Shown here: piece after piece, positions 30,614 to 38,442 of the stretch
Position numbering within the stretch: the first letter of the stretch is position 1
How the letters are laid out: each line of letters starts with the position of its first letter
Source: Pseudomonas sp. 31-12
Lineage (GTDB): Bacteria > Pseudomonadota > Gammaproteobacteria > Pseudomonadales > Pseudomonadaceae
Reading direction: 5' to 3'
Assembly (NCBI RefSeq): GCF_003151075.1
Contig: NZ_CP029482.1
Location: forward strand, 4,588,001 to 4,652,000
Length of the DNA: 64,000 nt
Notes under the pieces: generated by a model
What the model saw: only the letters and a program-made list of their open reading frames with translations
Told to the model about the DNA's origin: nothing
Database searches by the model: none
Position numbers and translations under genes: made by a program

Positions 30614-31810
30614 ATGAGCCTGTTCTCCGCTGTCGAAATGGCACCACGCGATCCAATCCTGGGCCTCAACGAAGCATTCAACGCCGATACTCGTACCACC
30701 AAGGTCAACCTGGGGGTCGGTGTTTACTGCAACGAGGAGGGGCGAATTCCACTCCTGCGCGCCGTTGTCGAAGCCGAGACGATTCGCGTCGCTCAACACG
30801 CGTCCCGTGGCTATTTGCCAATCGACGGCATCGCCGCCTACGACCAGGCAGTGCAGAAATTGCTGTTCGGCAATGACTCTCCACTGATCGCCGCTGGCCG
30901 CGTCATCACCACCCAGGCCGTCGGTGGCACGGGCGCCCTGAAAATTGGTGCCGACTTCCTCAAGCAACTGCTGCCGAACGCCGTCGTGGCGATCAGCGAC
31001 CCGAGCTGGGAAAACCACCGAGCCCTGTTCGAAACCGCCGGTTTCCCGGTGCAGAACTATCGCTACTACGACGCCGCGACCCACGACGTCAACCGTGCCG
31101 GCCTGCTCGAAGACCTGAACGCCCTGCCGTCCGGCTCGATCGTTGTGCTGCACGCCTGCTGCCACAACCCGACCGGCGTGGACCTGAGCCCGGCGGACTG
31201 GAAAAACGTCCTGGATGTGGTGAAAGCCAAAGGTCACGTGCCGTTCCTCGACATGGCCTACCAGGGTTTTGGCGATGGCATCGACGAAGACGCCGCTGCC
31301 GTGCGCCTGTTCGCTGAGTCGGGTCTGACCTTCTTCGTTTCCAGCTCGTTCTCCAAATCCTTCTCGCTGTACGGCGAGCGCGTTGGCGCCTTGTCGATCG
31401 TCAGCGAATCGAAAGAAGAAAGCGCACGCGTGCTGTCGCAAGTCAAACGTGTGATCCGCACCAACTACTCCAACCCGCCGACCCACGGTGCAAGCATCGT
31501 CGCCGCTGTGTTGAACAGCCCGGAACTGCGCGCCCAGTGGGAAGAAGAACTGGCGGAAATGCGCCTGCGGATTCGCGGCATGCGCACCCAGATGGTCGAC
31601 CTGCTGGCGAAAAACGCACCACAGCGTGATTTCAGCTTCGTCGGTCGTCAGCGCGGCATGTTCTCCTACTCCGGCCTGACGGTTGAGCAAGTCACCCGTC
31701 TGCGCAGCGAGTTCGGCATCTACGCCCTGGACACCGGCCGCATCTGCGTGGCGGCGCTGAACCAGAGCAACATTGATGCGGTGACCAAGGCCATCGTTGC
31801 GGTGATCTGA
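30614..31810 (+). CDS. Aromatic/aspartate aminotransferase, class Ia
   Basis: A 398-residue PLP enzyme of the AspC/TyrB family, moving amino groups between aspartate or aromatic amino acids and 2-oxoglutarate. It begins MSLFSAVEMAPRDPILGLNEAF. The PLP-binding lysine is Lys248 in SSSFSKSFSLYGERVG, and HACCHNPTGVDL carries the Asn/Asp area. Whether it prefers aspartate or aromatics is not decidable by eye. It is followed by a strong terminator. Confidence 0.94.
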   Translation: MSLFSAVEMAPRDPILGLNEAFNADTRTTKVNLGVGVYCNEEGRIPLLRAVVEAETIRVAQHASRGYLPIDGIAAYDQAVQKLLFGNDSPLIAAGRVITTQAVGGTGALKIGADFLKQLLPNAVVAISDPSWENHRALFETAGFPVQNYRYYDAATHDVNRAGLLEDLNALPSGSIVVLHACCHNPTGVDLSPADWKNVLDVVKAKGHVPFLDMAYQGFGDGIDEDAAAVRLFAESGLTFFVSSSFSKSFSLYGERVGALSIVSESKEESARVLSQVKRVIRTNYSNPPTHGASIVAAVLNSPELRAQWEEELAEMRLRIRGMRTQMVDLLAKNAPQRDFSFVGRQRGMFSYSGLTVEQVTRLRSEFGIYALDTGRICVAALNQSNIDAVTKAIVAVI

Positions 31811-31826
31811 GTCGTTGCGTGATACG

Positions 31827-31862
31827 AAAAACGGGAAGCCATTTGGCTTCCCGTTTTTTTTT
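31827..31862 (+). terminator. Terminator of the aminotransferase gene
   Basis: ACGGGAAGCC-ATTT-GGCTTCCCGT followed by eight or more T. Confidence 0.9.
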
Positions 31863-31919
31863 GATTGCAGATAATTCTCAAAGCAACGACTGACCGCTCT
31901 AGACTGCACACATATCAAA

Positions 31920-32009
31920 TGTGGGAGCGGGCTTGCTCGCGAAGGCGGCGGTACATTCAGTACTTATTCAAGCTGACCCACCGCATTCGCGAGCAAGCCC
32001 GCTCCCACA
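31920..32009. repeat. REPIN
   Basis: Arms TGTGGGAGCGGGCTTGCTCG(CGAA) and its exact reverse complement flank a 42-base spacer. It lies 38 bases before a small membrane protein gene. Confidence 0.85.
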
Positions 32010-32047
32010 GGTTTTGTGAACACCCGAGAATTCTGACGAGAACCCAC

Positions 32048-32257
32048 ATGAAAAACGATGACCTGCGCGCCGAGCGCGATGACCTGGACGACTTGAATGA
32101 CTTCACTCCCCGCGTCCCGGCCAAACGCAGCAATAACCTGGTACTGCAAGTGGCCGCTGGCGTATTTCTCGGCGGCCTGGCCTTGTGGCTGGTGCAACTG
32201 GCCGCCACGATGCTGTACGCCAAGCTGATGCTCGCCACGGTGACCTTCGGCGGTTAA
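32048..32257 (+). CDS. Small single-pass membrane protein
   Basis: A 69-residue protein of unknown function. It has a charged Asp/Arg-rich N-terminus (MKNDDLRAERDDLDDLNDF) and one hydrophobic helix (about residues 33-60, VLQVAAGVFLGGLALWLVQLA). The ATG at 32048 has only a weak upstream GACGAGAA. Its stop codon shares three bases with the stop of the convergent gene (32254-32256). Similar small proteins occur in other pseudomonads at this place as far as I recall. Confidence 0.75.
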   Translation: MKNDDLRAERDDLDDLNDFTPRVPAKRSNNLVLQVAAGVFLGGLALWLVQLAATMLYAKLMLATVTFGG

Positions 32258-32484
32258 GCCAGTTCGGTCGCACGCTGACTGGCGGCGTCGTCATAGGCGA
32301 CGTAGAGCGATTCGGCGACCTGACTCTTGATGGCTTTGGCGCTTTCCAGACCGAGGACGAAACCTTCAGCCTTGCCGCCCGCGCGGTTCAGATCGTCAGC
32401 GGTGCCGGCCTGAGTGATCGCGTCAAACAGCTTTTCGGCATGCGGGCCGACACCTTTGGGCAGGCTGATCTGAGCGATGCTCAT
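32254..32484 (-). CDS. Small conserved hypothetical protein
   Basis: A 76-residue soluble protein starting MSIAQISLPKGVGPHAEKLF and ending in ATELA, mostly helical and Ala-rich. No known domain recognised. The start at 32484 is the first ATG giving a sensible N-terminus; the 34 extra residues of a longer frame are basic and low in plausibility. It converges on the small membrane protein gene with overlapping stop codons. Confidence 0.65.
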   Translation of the reverse strand: MSIAQISLPKGVGPHAEKLFDAITQAGTADDLNRAGGKAEGFVLGLESAKAIKSQVAESLYVAYDDAASQRATELA

Positions 32485-32674
32485 GCGAACACCCCGTTGT
32501 CTTGAGGGGTGAGGATTGGGTGATTCATGGCGCGTACCTTTTCGGCGAATGGCCGGCAGCGCGTGTAACCACTTCCGGGCGGACATGGTAGACCCCTGAG
32601 GCGATTCTGGTAACCGTCCAAGGTCGATAAACCACCGTCCGTCTCGATGAATCCATCAAGTTGTTAACAGATGC

Positions 32675-32702
32675 TTGACTTCTCTTTTTGAATCAGTAAC
32701 AT
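32675..32702 (+). promoter_or_regulatory. Promoter of tRNA-Asn
   Basis: TTGACT, 16 bases, TAACAT, ending nine bases before the tRNA-Asn gene. Confidence 0.65.
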
Positions 32703-32711
32703 ACACGCCAT

Positions 32712-32787
<76 letters not shown>

Positions 32788-32830
32788 TACAAGGCTCCAG
32801 AGAAGGCTTTCAAAATCTCTGAAGCAACCG

Positions 32831-32859
32831 AAAAAACCCGCCTTTTTGGCGGGTTTTTT
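32831..32859 (+). terminator. Terminator after tRNA-Asn
   Basis: AAAAAACCCGCC-TTTTT-GGCGGGTTTTTT, about 45 bases after the tRNA and before the integrase remnant. Confidence 0.85.
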
Positions 32860-32935
32860 CGTTTTGGCGTTCTGTCGGGTTCCGGTAAGTACCAGCCATT
32901 TTAAGGGTGAGTTTGGCTTCGAGAGGAATTTGATC

Positions 32936-33137
32936 ATGGCATTGGTCGGTAGACGGAATGGACGGAATTTTGGCTACGGCTGGCAATTGAGCTATGCCGG
33001 GCCATAGGCGTTGAAAGACCTGTTTGGCGGCTGGCATTACGGCACGGTCAAAGCGCACAGTGATCAGTGGCAAGCGGTAATCACTGAAGGCGGGATAACA
33101 GAAACAACTGTTGCGCTGAGTTCACTGCACGCTAGGT
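32936..33137 (+). pseudogene. Remnant of an island integrase N-terminus
   Basis: Reading from ATG 32936 gives MALVGRRNGRNFGYGWQLSYAGP, an in-frame TAG at codon 24 (where related proteins as I remember them have Gln), then ALKDLFGGWHYGTVKAHSDQ and WQAV. This resembles the SAM-like N-terminal domain of tyrosine integrases found on Pseudomonas islands. After about 50 codons the similarity stops and an unrelated tail runs to the stop at 33137. No catalytic domain (R..HxxR..Y) is present, so the gene is dead. Family assignment is from memory of such integrases. Confidence 0.65.
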
Positions 33138-33145
33138 AAAAATCG

Positions 33146-33313
33146 CTACGGTCTGGCGTGCCCACAATCCGGCCATGCCTCAAACAACACCGTCTGCAAT
33201 GACAGCGCTGCAGATAGCCCGCAAAACACCGTTCTTCCCTGAAGCCAGTTGGCCGGAGCCACGAAGGGCGCAGCGGGATCAAACTGCTGAGAAATCCGGG
33301 CCAACGAGCTCAT
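33146..33313 (-). CDS. Possible small protein of the island
   Basis: A 55-codon frame, MSSLARISQQFDPAAPFVAP..., with a good ribosome-binding site (AAGGAAA, seven bases before the ATG). It starts 40 bases after the end of the RND pump gene on the same strand, so it could be the last gene of the efflux operon. The product has a central hydrophobic stretch (VFCGLSAALSLQTVLF). No homologue recognised; it could be a remnant or chance. Confidence 0.35.
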   Translation of the reverse strand: MSSLARISQQFDPAAPFVAPANWLQGRTVFCGLSAALSLQTVLFEAWPDCGHARP

Positions 33314-33352
33314 ATCGATTTTCCTTTTTGAGACGATCCAGGCACGCAGGTA

Positions 33353-36300
33353 TCAAGCAACATGAGTGCTCGCTGCAAGCTCATGCGCGGGCTCGGGCTT
33401 GATCTTGAACCAGAGGGCGTACATCGCTGGCAGGAACACCAGGGTCAGCACGGTGCCGGCAAACGTACCGCCAATCAGGGTGTAGGCCAGCGTTCCCCAG
33501 AACACCGAATGGGTCAGCGGAATGAACGCCAGCATCGCCGCCAACGCCGTGAGAATCACTGGCCGTGCACGCTGCACAGTGGCTTCGACCACTGCGTCAT
33601 AAGGCGACAGACCGGCTTGCTTATTAGAGTGAATCTGGCCAATGAGGATCAGCGTGTTGCGCATCAGAATCCCTGACAAGGCAATCAATCCCACCAAGGC
33701 GTTGATCCCGAACGGCTGCTGGAACAGCAGCAGAATTGGCACCACACCAATCAGACCCAAAGGCGCGGTGGCGAACACCATCATCATTGCCGACATTGAG
33801 CGCACCTGAATAATGATGGTCAGCAACATCAGCGCGATCATGATCGGGAACAACGGTAGCAATGCCTTGTTCGCTTTACCCGACTCCTCGATCGCGCCGG
33901 CAAACTCAATCCGGTAGCCCGCCGGCAGTTTTTCGATGATGGGCTGCAACTGCGTTATCAAGGCGTTGGAGACATCGGGAGGCTGAAGACCTTCAGCCAC
34001 GTCACCGCGCACGGTTATCGTCGGCGTACGATCACGACGTCGCAGAATGGGCTCCTCCATGCGCACATCCACCGCCCCTACCTGGGACAGCGACACGCGC
34101 TGGCCTTGGACGCCGGTCAGCGTGAAGGCGGCAATTTTCGACGGATCCAGACGCGTCTCTCCCGCCGAGCGAGCGATCACCTGAACCGAACGAATGTCCT
34201 CACGCACCTCGGTGACAGGCACCCCCGTGAGCAGGAATTGCAGCTGTTGCGCGACATCGGTCGAGGTCAAGCCGAATGCTTGCAGGCGATCCTGATCCAG
34301 CGTGAGATGAAGTGCCGGCGCACGCTCACCCAAGTCGGTGTTGACGGTCCTCATCATGGGGCTGGCGGTCATGACCTCACGCACCTGCGCGGTGATATCC
34401 CGCAACACCGCGGGGTCGGCGCCCATCACCCGAAAGGCCACCGGATACGGTGAATAAGGACCAAATACCAACTGCGTCACCCGCACCCGAGCTTCAGGCG
34501 CCAAGCCATCGGCCGCCGCTTGTCTGAGGCGGAGCTTGAGCGCCTCACGCTCTTGCTGATTCGCCGTCAGGACGACGATTTTTGCGAAGGATGGATCGGG
34601 TAGCTCAGGGGCCATCGCCAAATAGAAGCGCGGCGCGCCTTGCCCAATGTAAGCGGTGACGATCTTGGCCTCCGGCTGCTGAGCCAACCACGCCTCGACT
34701 TTGGCCGCTGCCATATCAGTCTGTTCGATAGACGTGCCGTAAGGCATCTGCACCTCAACCAGCACCTCAGGCCGGTCGGACGTTGGAAAGAACTGCTTCT
34801 TGACCACGCCCATGCCCAAAATCGCAACAACAAACAAGCCCACGACGGATGTCGCCACCAGGCCTTTGCGGCGGATCACACTGCCCAGCAGACGCCTGAA
34901 ACGCTGGTAGTTCGGTGTACCGTAAATCGCCGTATGCCCGCCTTCAGGCACCTTGATCTGCGGCAGCAGTTTGACGCCCAGGTAAGGTGTAAACACCACG
35001 GCCACCACCCAGGAAGTAATCAGCGCGATGCCAACGATCCAGAACATGTTCGCGGTGTACTCACCAGCGGTCGACTTGGCAAAACCGTTGGGCATAAAGC
35101 CGATCGCCGTCACCAACGTTCCCGACAACATCGGCGCGGCCGTGTGGCTCCAGGCATAAGCGGAGGCCTTGATACGGTCGTAGCCCTCCTCCATCTTCAC
35201 CACCATCATTTCAATGGCAATGATTGCATCGTCTACCAGCAGTCCCAGCGCCAGAATCAACGAGCCCAAGGTAATTCGATCAAAGTCTTTGCCCGTGGCC
35301 GCCATGACAATGAACACGGCCGCCAGGGTCAGCGGCACCGCCGCGGCAACCACAACGCCGACACGCCAGCCCATGCTGAGAAAACACACCAGCAGCACCA
35401 CGCCCAAGGCAGCAAAAAACTTCACCATGAACTCGTTGACGGAGGCGCCAATATTCACCGCCTGATCCGTGACCTTGGCCAGGCTCATGCCCAAAGGCAT
35501 CTGCTCGTTGATCGCTGTGGCCTCAGCGTCCAGCGACCTCCCCAAATCCAGGCCGTTCCAGCCGTCGCGCATGACCACGCCGAGCAACAGTGCCGGCTCG
35601 CCGTTGTTGCGTACCAGGAACGTCGCGGGGTCCTCATAACCACGCTTGACCTCAGCCACATCGGACAACTTGAGGGTTCTGCCTTGCACCGTCAGTGGGG
35701 TATTACGAATCTTCTGCAGGTCATCAAACGCGCCATCCAGGCGGATGAAAACCTGTGGGCCCTTCGCTTCTACCGAACCTGCCGGGGTTATCATGTTTTG
35801 CGTGTTCAACGCACTGAAGATGTCTCGTGCGGAAATGCCCAGTGTCGCCAAACGCTCGTAGGACAGCTCGACAAAAATGCGCTCGGCCTGTTCACCGATG
35901 ATGTTGACCTTCTTCACACCCGCCACATGCAGCAGACGCTGGCGCAAGCTCTCGGCTTCGCGCACCAACAGACGTTGGGGCTCGCCCTTGGCCTTGAGCG
36001 CATAGAGCGCGAAGGTGACATCGGAATACTCATCATTGACCATCGGGCCGATCACCCCAGACGGCAACCCCTTCTGCTCATCCAGGATTTTCTTGCGCGC
36101 CTGGTAAAACTCCTCCTGGACGGCTGAGGGCGGCGTGCTGTCGAGCAGGTACACCGTAGTGAATGCCAAGCCGGGCCGGGTAAAGGTCTCGGTCCGATCG
36201 TACCAACGCAGTTCCTGCATGCGTTTTTCCAGCTTTTCTACCACCTGGTCTTGCATCTCCTGGGCTGTCGCCCCAGGCCAGGCGGTGACCACCGTCATTT

Positions 36301-36439
36301 GTTTAATGGTGAATGCGGGATCTTCCGCACGCCCCAGTTTGAAGAAGGCGTACAACCCACCCACAGAAATCAGCAGGATCAAAAACAGGGTGATTGAGCG
36401 CTCGCGTACGGCCAGCGCCGAAAGATTGAAGCCGCTCAT
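33353..36439 (-). CDS. RND efflux pump, TriC-like
   Basis: A 1028-residue inner-membrane proton-driven transporter of the HAE1 RND family. It begins FNLSALAVRERSITLFLILL, with 12 expected membrane helices and two large periplasmic loops. The proton-relay pair is visible in LGLLVDDAIIAIEMMV (TM4), and GRAEDPAFTIKQM and WPGATAQEMQDQV after TM1 resemble TriC of P. aeruginosa (triclosan pump) more than MexB. Length is normal. Its start overlaps the stop of the membrane fusion protein gene by four bases. Substrate unknown. Confidence 0.92.
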   Translation of the reverse strand: MSGFNLSALAVRERSITLFLILLISVGGLYAFFKLGRAEDPAFTIKQMTVVTAWPGATAQEMQDQVVEKLEKRMQELRWYDRTETFTRPGLAFTTVYLLDSTPPSAVQEEFYQARKKILDEQKGLPSGVIGPMVNDEYSDVTFALYALKAKGEPQRLLVREAESLRQRLLHVAGVKKVNIIGEQAERIFVELSYERLATLGISARDIFSALNTQNMITPAGSVEAKGPQVFIRLDGAFDDLQKIRNTPLTVQGRTLKLSDVAEVKRGYEDPATFLVRNNGEPALLLGVVMRDGWNGLDLGRSLDAEATAINEQMPLGMSLAKVTDQAVNIGASVNEFMVKFFAALGVVLLVCFLSMGWRVGVVVAAAVPLTLAAVFIVMAATGKDFDRITLGSLILALGLLVDDAIIAIEMMVVKMEEGYDRIKASAYAWSHTAAPMLSGTLVTAIGFMPNGFAKSTAGEYTANMFWIVGIALITSWVVAVVFTPYLGVKLLPQIKVPEGGHTAIYGTPNYQRFRRLLGSVIRRKGLVATSVVGLFVVAILGMGVVKKQFFPTSDRPEVLVEVQMPYGTSIEQTDMAAAKVEAWLAQQPEAKIVTAYIGQGAPRFYLAMAPELPDPSFAKIVVLTANQQEREALKLRLRQAAADGLAPEARVRVTQLVFGPYSPYPVAFRVMGADPAVLRDITAQVREVMTASPMMRTVNTDLGERAPALHLTLDQDRLQAFGLTSTDVAQQLQFLLTGVPVTEVREDIRSVQVIARSAGETRLDPSKIAAFTLTGVQGQRVSLSQVGAVDVRMEEPILRRRDRTPTITVRGDVAEGLQPPDVSNALITQLQPIIEKLPAGYRIEFAGAIEESGKANKALLPLFPIMIALMLLTIIIQVRSMSAMMMVFATAPLGLIGVVPILLLFQQPFGINALVGLIALSGILMRNTLILIGQIHSNKQAGLSPYDAVVEATVQRARPVILTALAAMLAFIPLTHSVFWGTLAYTLIGGTFAGTVLTLVFLPAMYALWFKIKPEPAHELAASTHVA

Positions 36440-37557
36440 CGACTTACCTCAACCACTGAATTTTGCGGAGCATCGGCGAGTTCAGTCCTGACCTTCTCTC
36501 CCTCGCTCAGCAAGTGAGCACCCAATGCGACAACTCGATCACCCACCTGCAGACCCCCCATCACGCGCACGCTGGCCTCATTATTCAGGCCGCGAACCTT
36601 GATCGGGCGCCATGCCACCTGCTCAGTTTCCCCGCCCACCACCCAGACCCCCGGGCCTTTACCGGCGTCGTAGAGTGCCCCCATGGGCACCTGTAATTCC
36701 TTGGCATCAGCAACATCCGTGTCAGCGATAACCACTGATATCGTCGAACCCAGGGTGGCGTTGGAGAGTGCCCCCTCCAGCACATAACGCGCTTCAAACG
36801 TTCGGGTCTGTCGGTCGGCAGAGTCGGACAACTGGCGTAAACGCGCTTTACCTGCAGTCTGGTGCTGGCCGTATAGCTCAACCGTCGCCGCCGAGCCCAG
36901 CGCAGGACGTAGCGTCTCGGGTAACTGGATCACGGCCTCGCGCTGCCCTGAATGGGCAACGCGTACCACCACCTGCCCTGCGCCAACTACCTGCCCCGGC
37001 TCCGCCAAGGTATCCACTACCACCCCGTCAGCATCCGCCAGCAACGTCGAATAACCGATCGCGTTTATCGCCACATCAGCCTGGGCCTGGGCAGCGTTGA
37101 GTTGGGCTTTCGCCGAGTCGGCAGCTGCTTTGAACCCTGCGTAAGCTGAAGCAGATACCGCTCCGACGGACACCAGATCACGGTAGCGAAGCTCGTCATC
37201 GGAGGCCTGCCGAGCTCGGGCCATGGCGGCCAGTACCGCTTCCTGCTGTGCCCGCGCGGTCAGCGTCAGGTCGTTGGCATCGATCCGCATAAGTGGCTGC
37301 CCGCGCTTGACACTCTGTCCAGCATCCACCAAACGCTCCAAGACCTTCCCTGGCACCCGAAAACCGAGATCGCTCTGAACTCGGGCCGCGACGATACCGG
37401 TGAATACCCGTGCCGCAGGCGCGGAGGGTTGAACCACGCTGATGCGCACCAAGGGCACTTGAAGGCGAGGATCGGCAGGCGTGGCCTCGTTGCAGGCCGC
37501 TAGGGCAAACGGCAACAAGACAATGAAAATGAATGACAGGTGGTGGCGCTGGATCAT
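36436..37557 (-). CDS. RND periplasmic adaptor lipoprotein
   Basis: A 373-residue membrane fusion protein. A lipoprotein signal ends in ALAAC, placing the lipidated Cys at residue 22. It has the lipoyl-like domain (SDLGFRVPGKVLERLVDAGQSVKRGQPLMRI), an alpha-hairpin (about 95-155) and a beta-barrel/MP domain with the VWVVGGETEQVAWRPIKVRGL segment. It couples the pump to the outer-membrane channel. First gene of the adaptor-pump operon; TriABC has two adaptors, this system only one. Confidence 0.93.
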   Translation of the reverse strand: MIQRHHLSFIFIVLLPFALAACNEATPADPRLQVPLVRISVVQPSAPAARVFTGIVAARVQSDLGFRVPGKVLERLVDAGQSVKRGQPLMRIDANDLTLTARAQQEAVLAAMARARQASDDELRYRDLVSVGAVSASAYAGFKAAADSAKAQLNAAQAQADVAINAIGYSTLLADADGVVVDTLAEPGQVVGAGQVVVRVAHSGQREAVIQLPETLRPALGSAATVELYGQHQTAGKARLRQLSDSADRQTRTFEARYVLEGALSNATLGSTISVVIADTDVADAKELQVPMGALYDAGKGPGVWVVGGETEQVAWRPIKVRGLNNEASVRVMGGLQVGDRVVALGAHLLSEGEKVRTELADAPQNSVVEVSR

Positions 37558-37583
37558 AGAGACCTCTCAGTAGCGGATGCCCC

Positions 37584-37620
37584 ATGCTTATTCAAGTGAC
37601 CATTTATGTCAATAGTCACT
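37584..37620 (-). promoter_or_regulatory. Promoter and operator of the adaptor-pump operon
   Basis: Minus strand TTGACA (37607-37612), 16 bases, TAAGCA. The inverted repeat AGTGAC-N14-GTCACT (37595-37620) spans the -35 and spacer. The same GTGAC-N14-GTCAC layout occurs at the outer-membrane channel promoter, indicating a common repressor, most likely the TetR protein encoded at 37735-38355. Confidence 0.7.
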
Positions 37621-37701
37621 ACCGAGGCGAATGAACATCGCCCACTTGATCAGAGCAGAGCAAAGAGGCTCGATATCTAGTTTTTTCAGGTGCACGCGCT
37701 A

Positions 37702-37723
37702 ATACGGATGCGCAGCGCATCCG
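37702..37723. other. Hairpin after the island TetR gene
   Basis: ACGGATGCG-CAG-CGCATCCGT, nine perfect pairs, just past the TetR stop. No U tract follows, so a rho-independent terminator is doubtful. Confidence 0.4.
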
Positions 37724-37734
37724 TCAGCAGAGGT

Positions 37735-38355
37735 TTAAGGCATCAGGCTGCGCAGAACAAGATTGGAGATGAGAGAAGGGGCTTCTTCAACAAAATCGAG
37801 GTTGTACTGCAATAGCAGAGGATTGATGAAGGGCCGCAGAGCGAGATGAATCGCCTCTACCGTCTCGTCCAGCGGAGTCTTGCGTTCAAACTCACCGAGC
37901 TCTCGCCCCTCACGCACGATTTGCAACACAAAGTTCTTGATCTGAGCGTCATAGACTTGCGAGCTCGGCCAGCGCTCCGACGCGGAGAACGCTGCGATAT
38001 CATAGAGTTTACGGTCGTTAAAGAACAGGCTCACACCTGTAGCGATTAGGGTTTTGACCAATCGCCGAAAACGCTCAGTCGGCGAGATGCCGTCTGCATT
38101 GATGGCCTGCTCCACAGCTGCAACGATTTCCGTCAGGCAATTTGTACAGATAGCGTTACCAATCGCCTGCTTGGATTCAAAGAACTTGTAGATGTAAGCC
38201 TTGGAAAAACCGATGGCCTTGGCTAGGTCAGAAACCGTTGTTTTGCCGTAACCGTACTGACTGAAATGCTCGTTGGCCGCCGCGACAATCTGGTCTCGGA
38301 TGTCGTGATCGGCTGGGCCACGGGCGCTGGGCGAAGAAACGGATGGCTGATTCAT
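37735..38355 (-). CDS. TetR-family repressor of the island efflux system
   Basis: A 206-residue regulator: HTH in residues about 18-65 (DQIVAAANEHFSQYGYGKTTVSDLAKAIGFSKAYIYKFFESKQAI) and a variable ligand-binding C-terminal domain. It is flanked by the adaptor-pump operon and, divergently, by the outer-membrane channel gene. Both promoters carry matching inverted repeats, one lying between this gene and the channel gene, so it probably represses all the efflux genes and itself until a substrate binds. A TACAAT -10 candidate for this gene lies inside that operator. Confidence 0.9.
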   Translation of the reverse strand: MNQPSVSSPSARGPADHDIRDQIVAAANEHFSQYGYGKTTVSDLAKAIGFSKAYIYKFFESKQAIGNAICTNCLTEIVAAVEQAINADGISPTERFRRLVKTLIATGVSLFFNDRKLYDIAAFSASERWPSSQVYDAQIKNFVLQIVREGRELGEFERKTPLDETVEAIHLALRPFINPLLLQYNLDFVEEAPSLISNLVLRSLMP

Positions 38356-38383
38356 GCGAGCAGCTTACTCATCCCAAAGGTGG

Positions 38384-38419
38384 TTGACAACTTGTGACCA
38401 AATTGTAACATCGTCACAA
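38384..38419 (+). promoter_or_regulatory. Promoter and operator of the outer-membrane channel gene
   Basis: TTGACA (38384-38389), 16 bases, TAACAT (38406-38411). The inverted repeat TTGTGAC-N14-GTCACAA (38392-38419) covers the spacer and -10, a classic repressor position. The seven-base arms are perfect. Confidence 0.75.
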
Positions 38420-38442
38420 CCCAACCCTTTCGCAGGTATCGC

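Noticed and set aside
33175..33402. Plus-strand 75-codon frame in the island
   Set aside because: No ribosome-binding site, Arg/Pro-rich, overlaps the pump gene end; the minus-strand 55-codon frame with a good ribosome-binding site is the better candidate.
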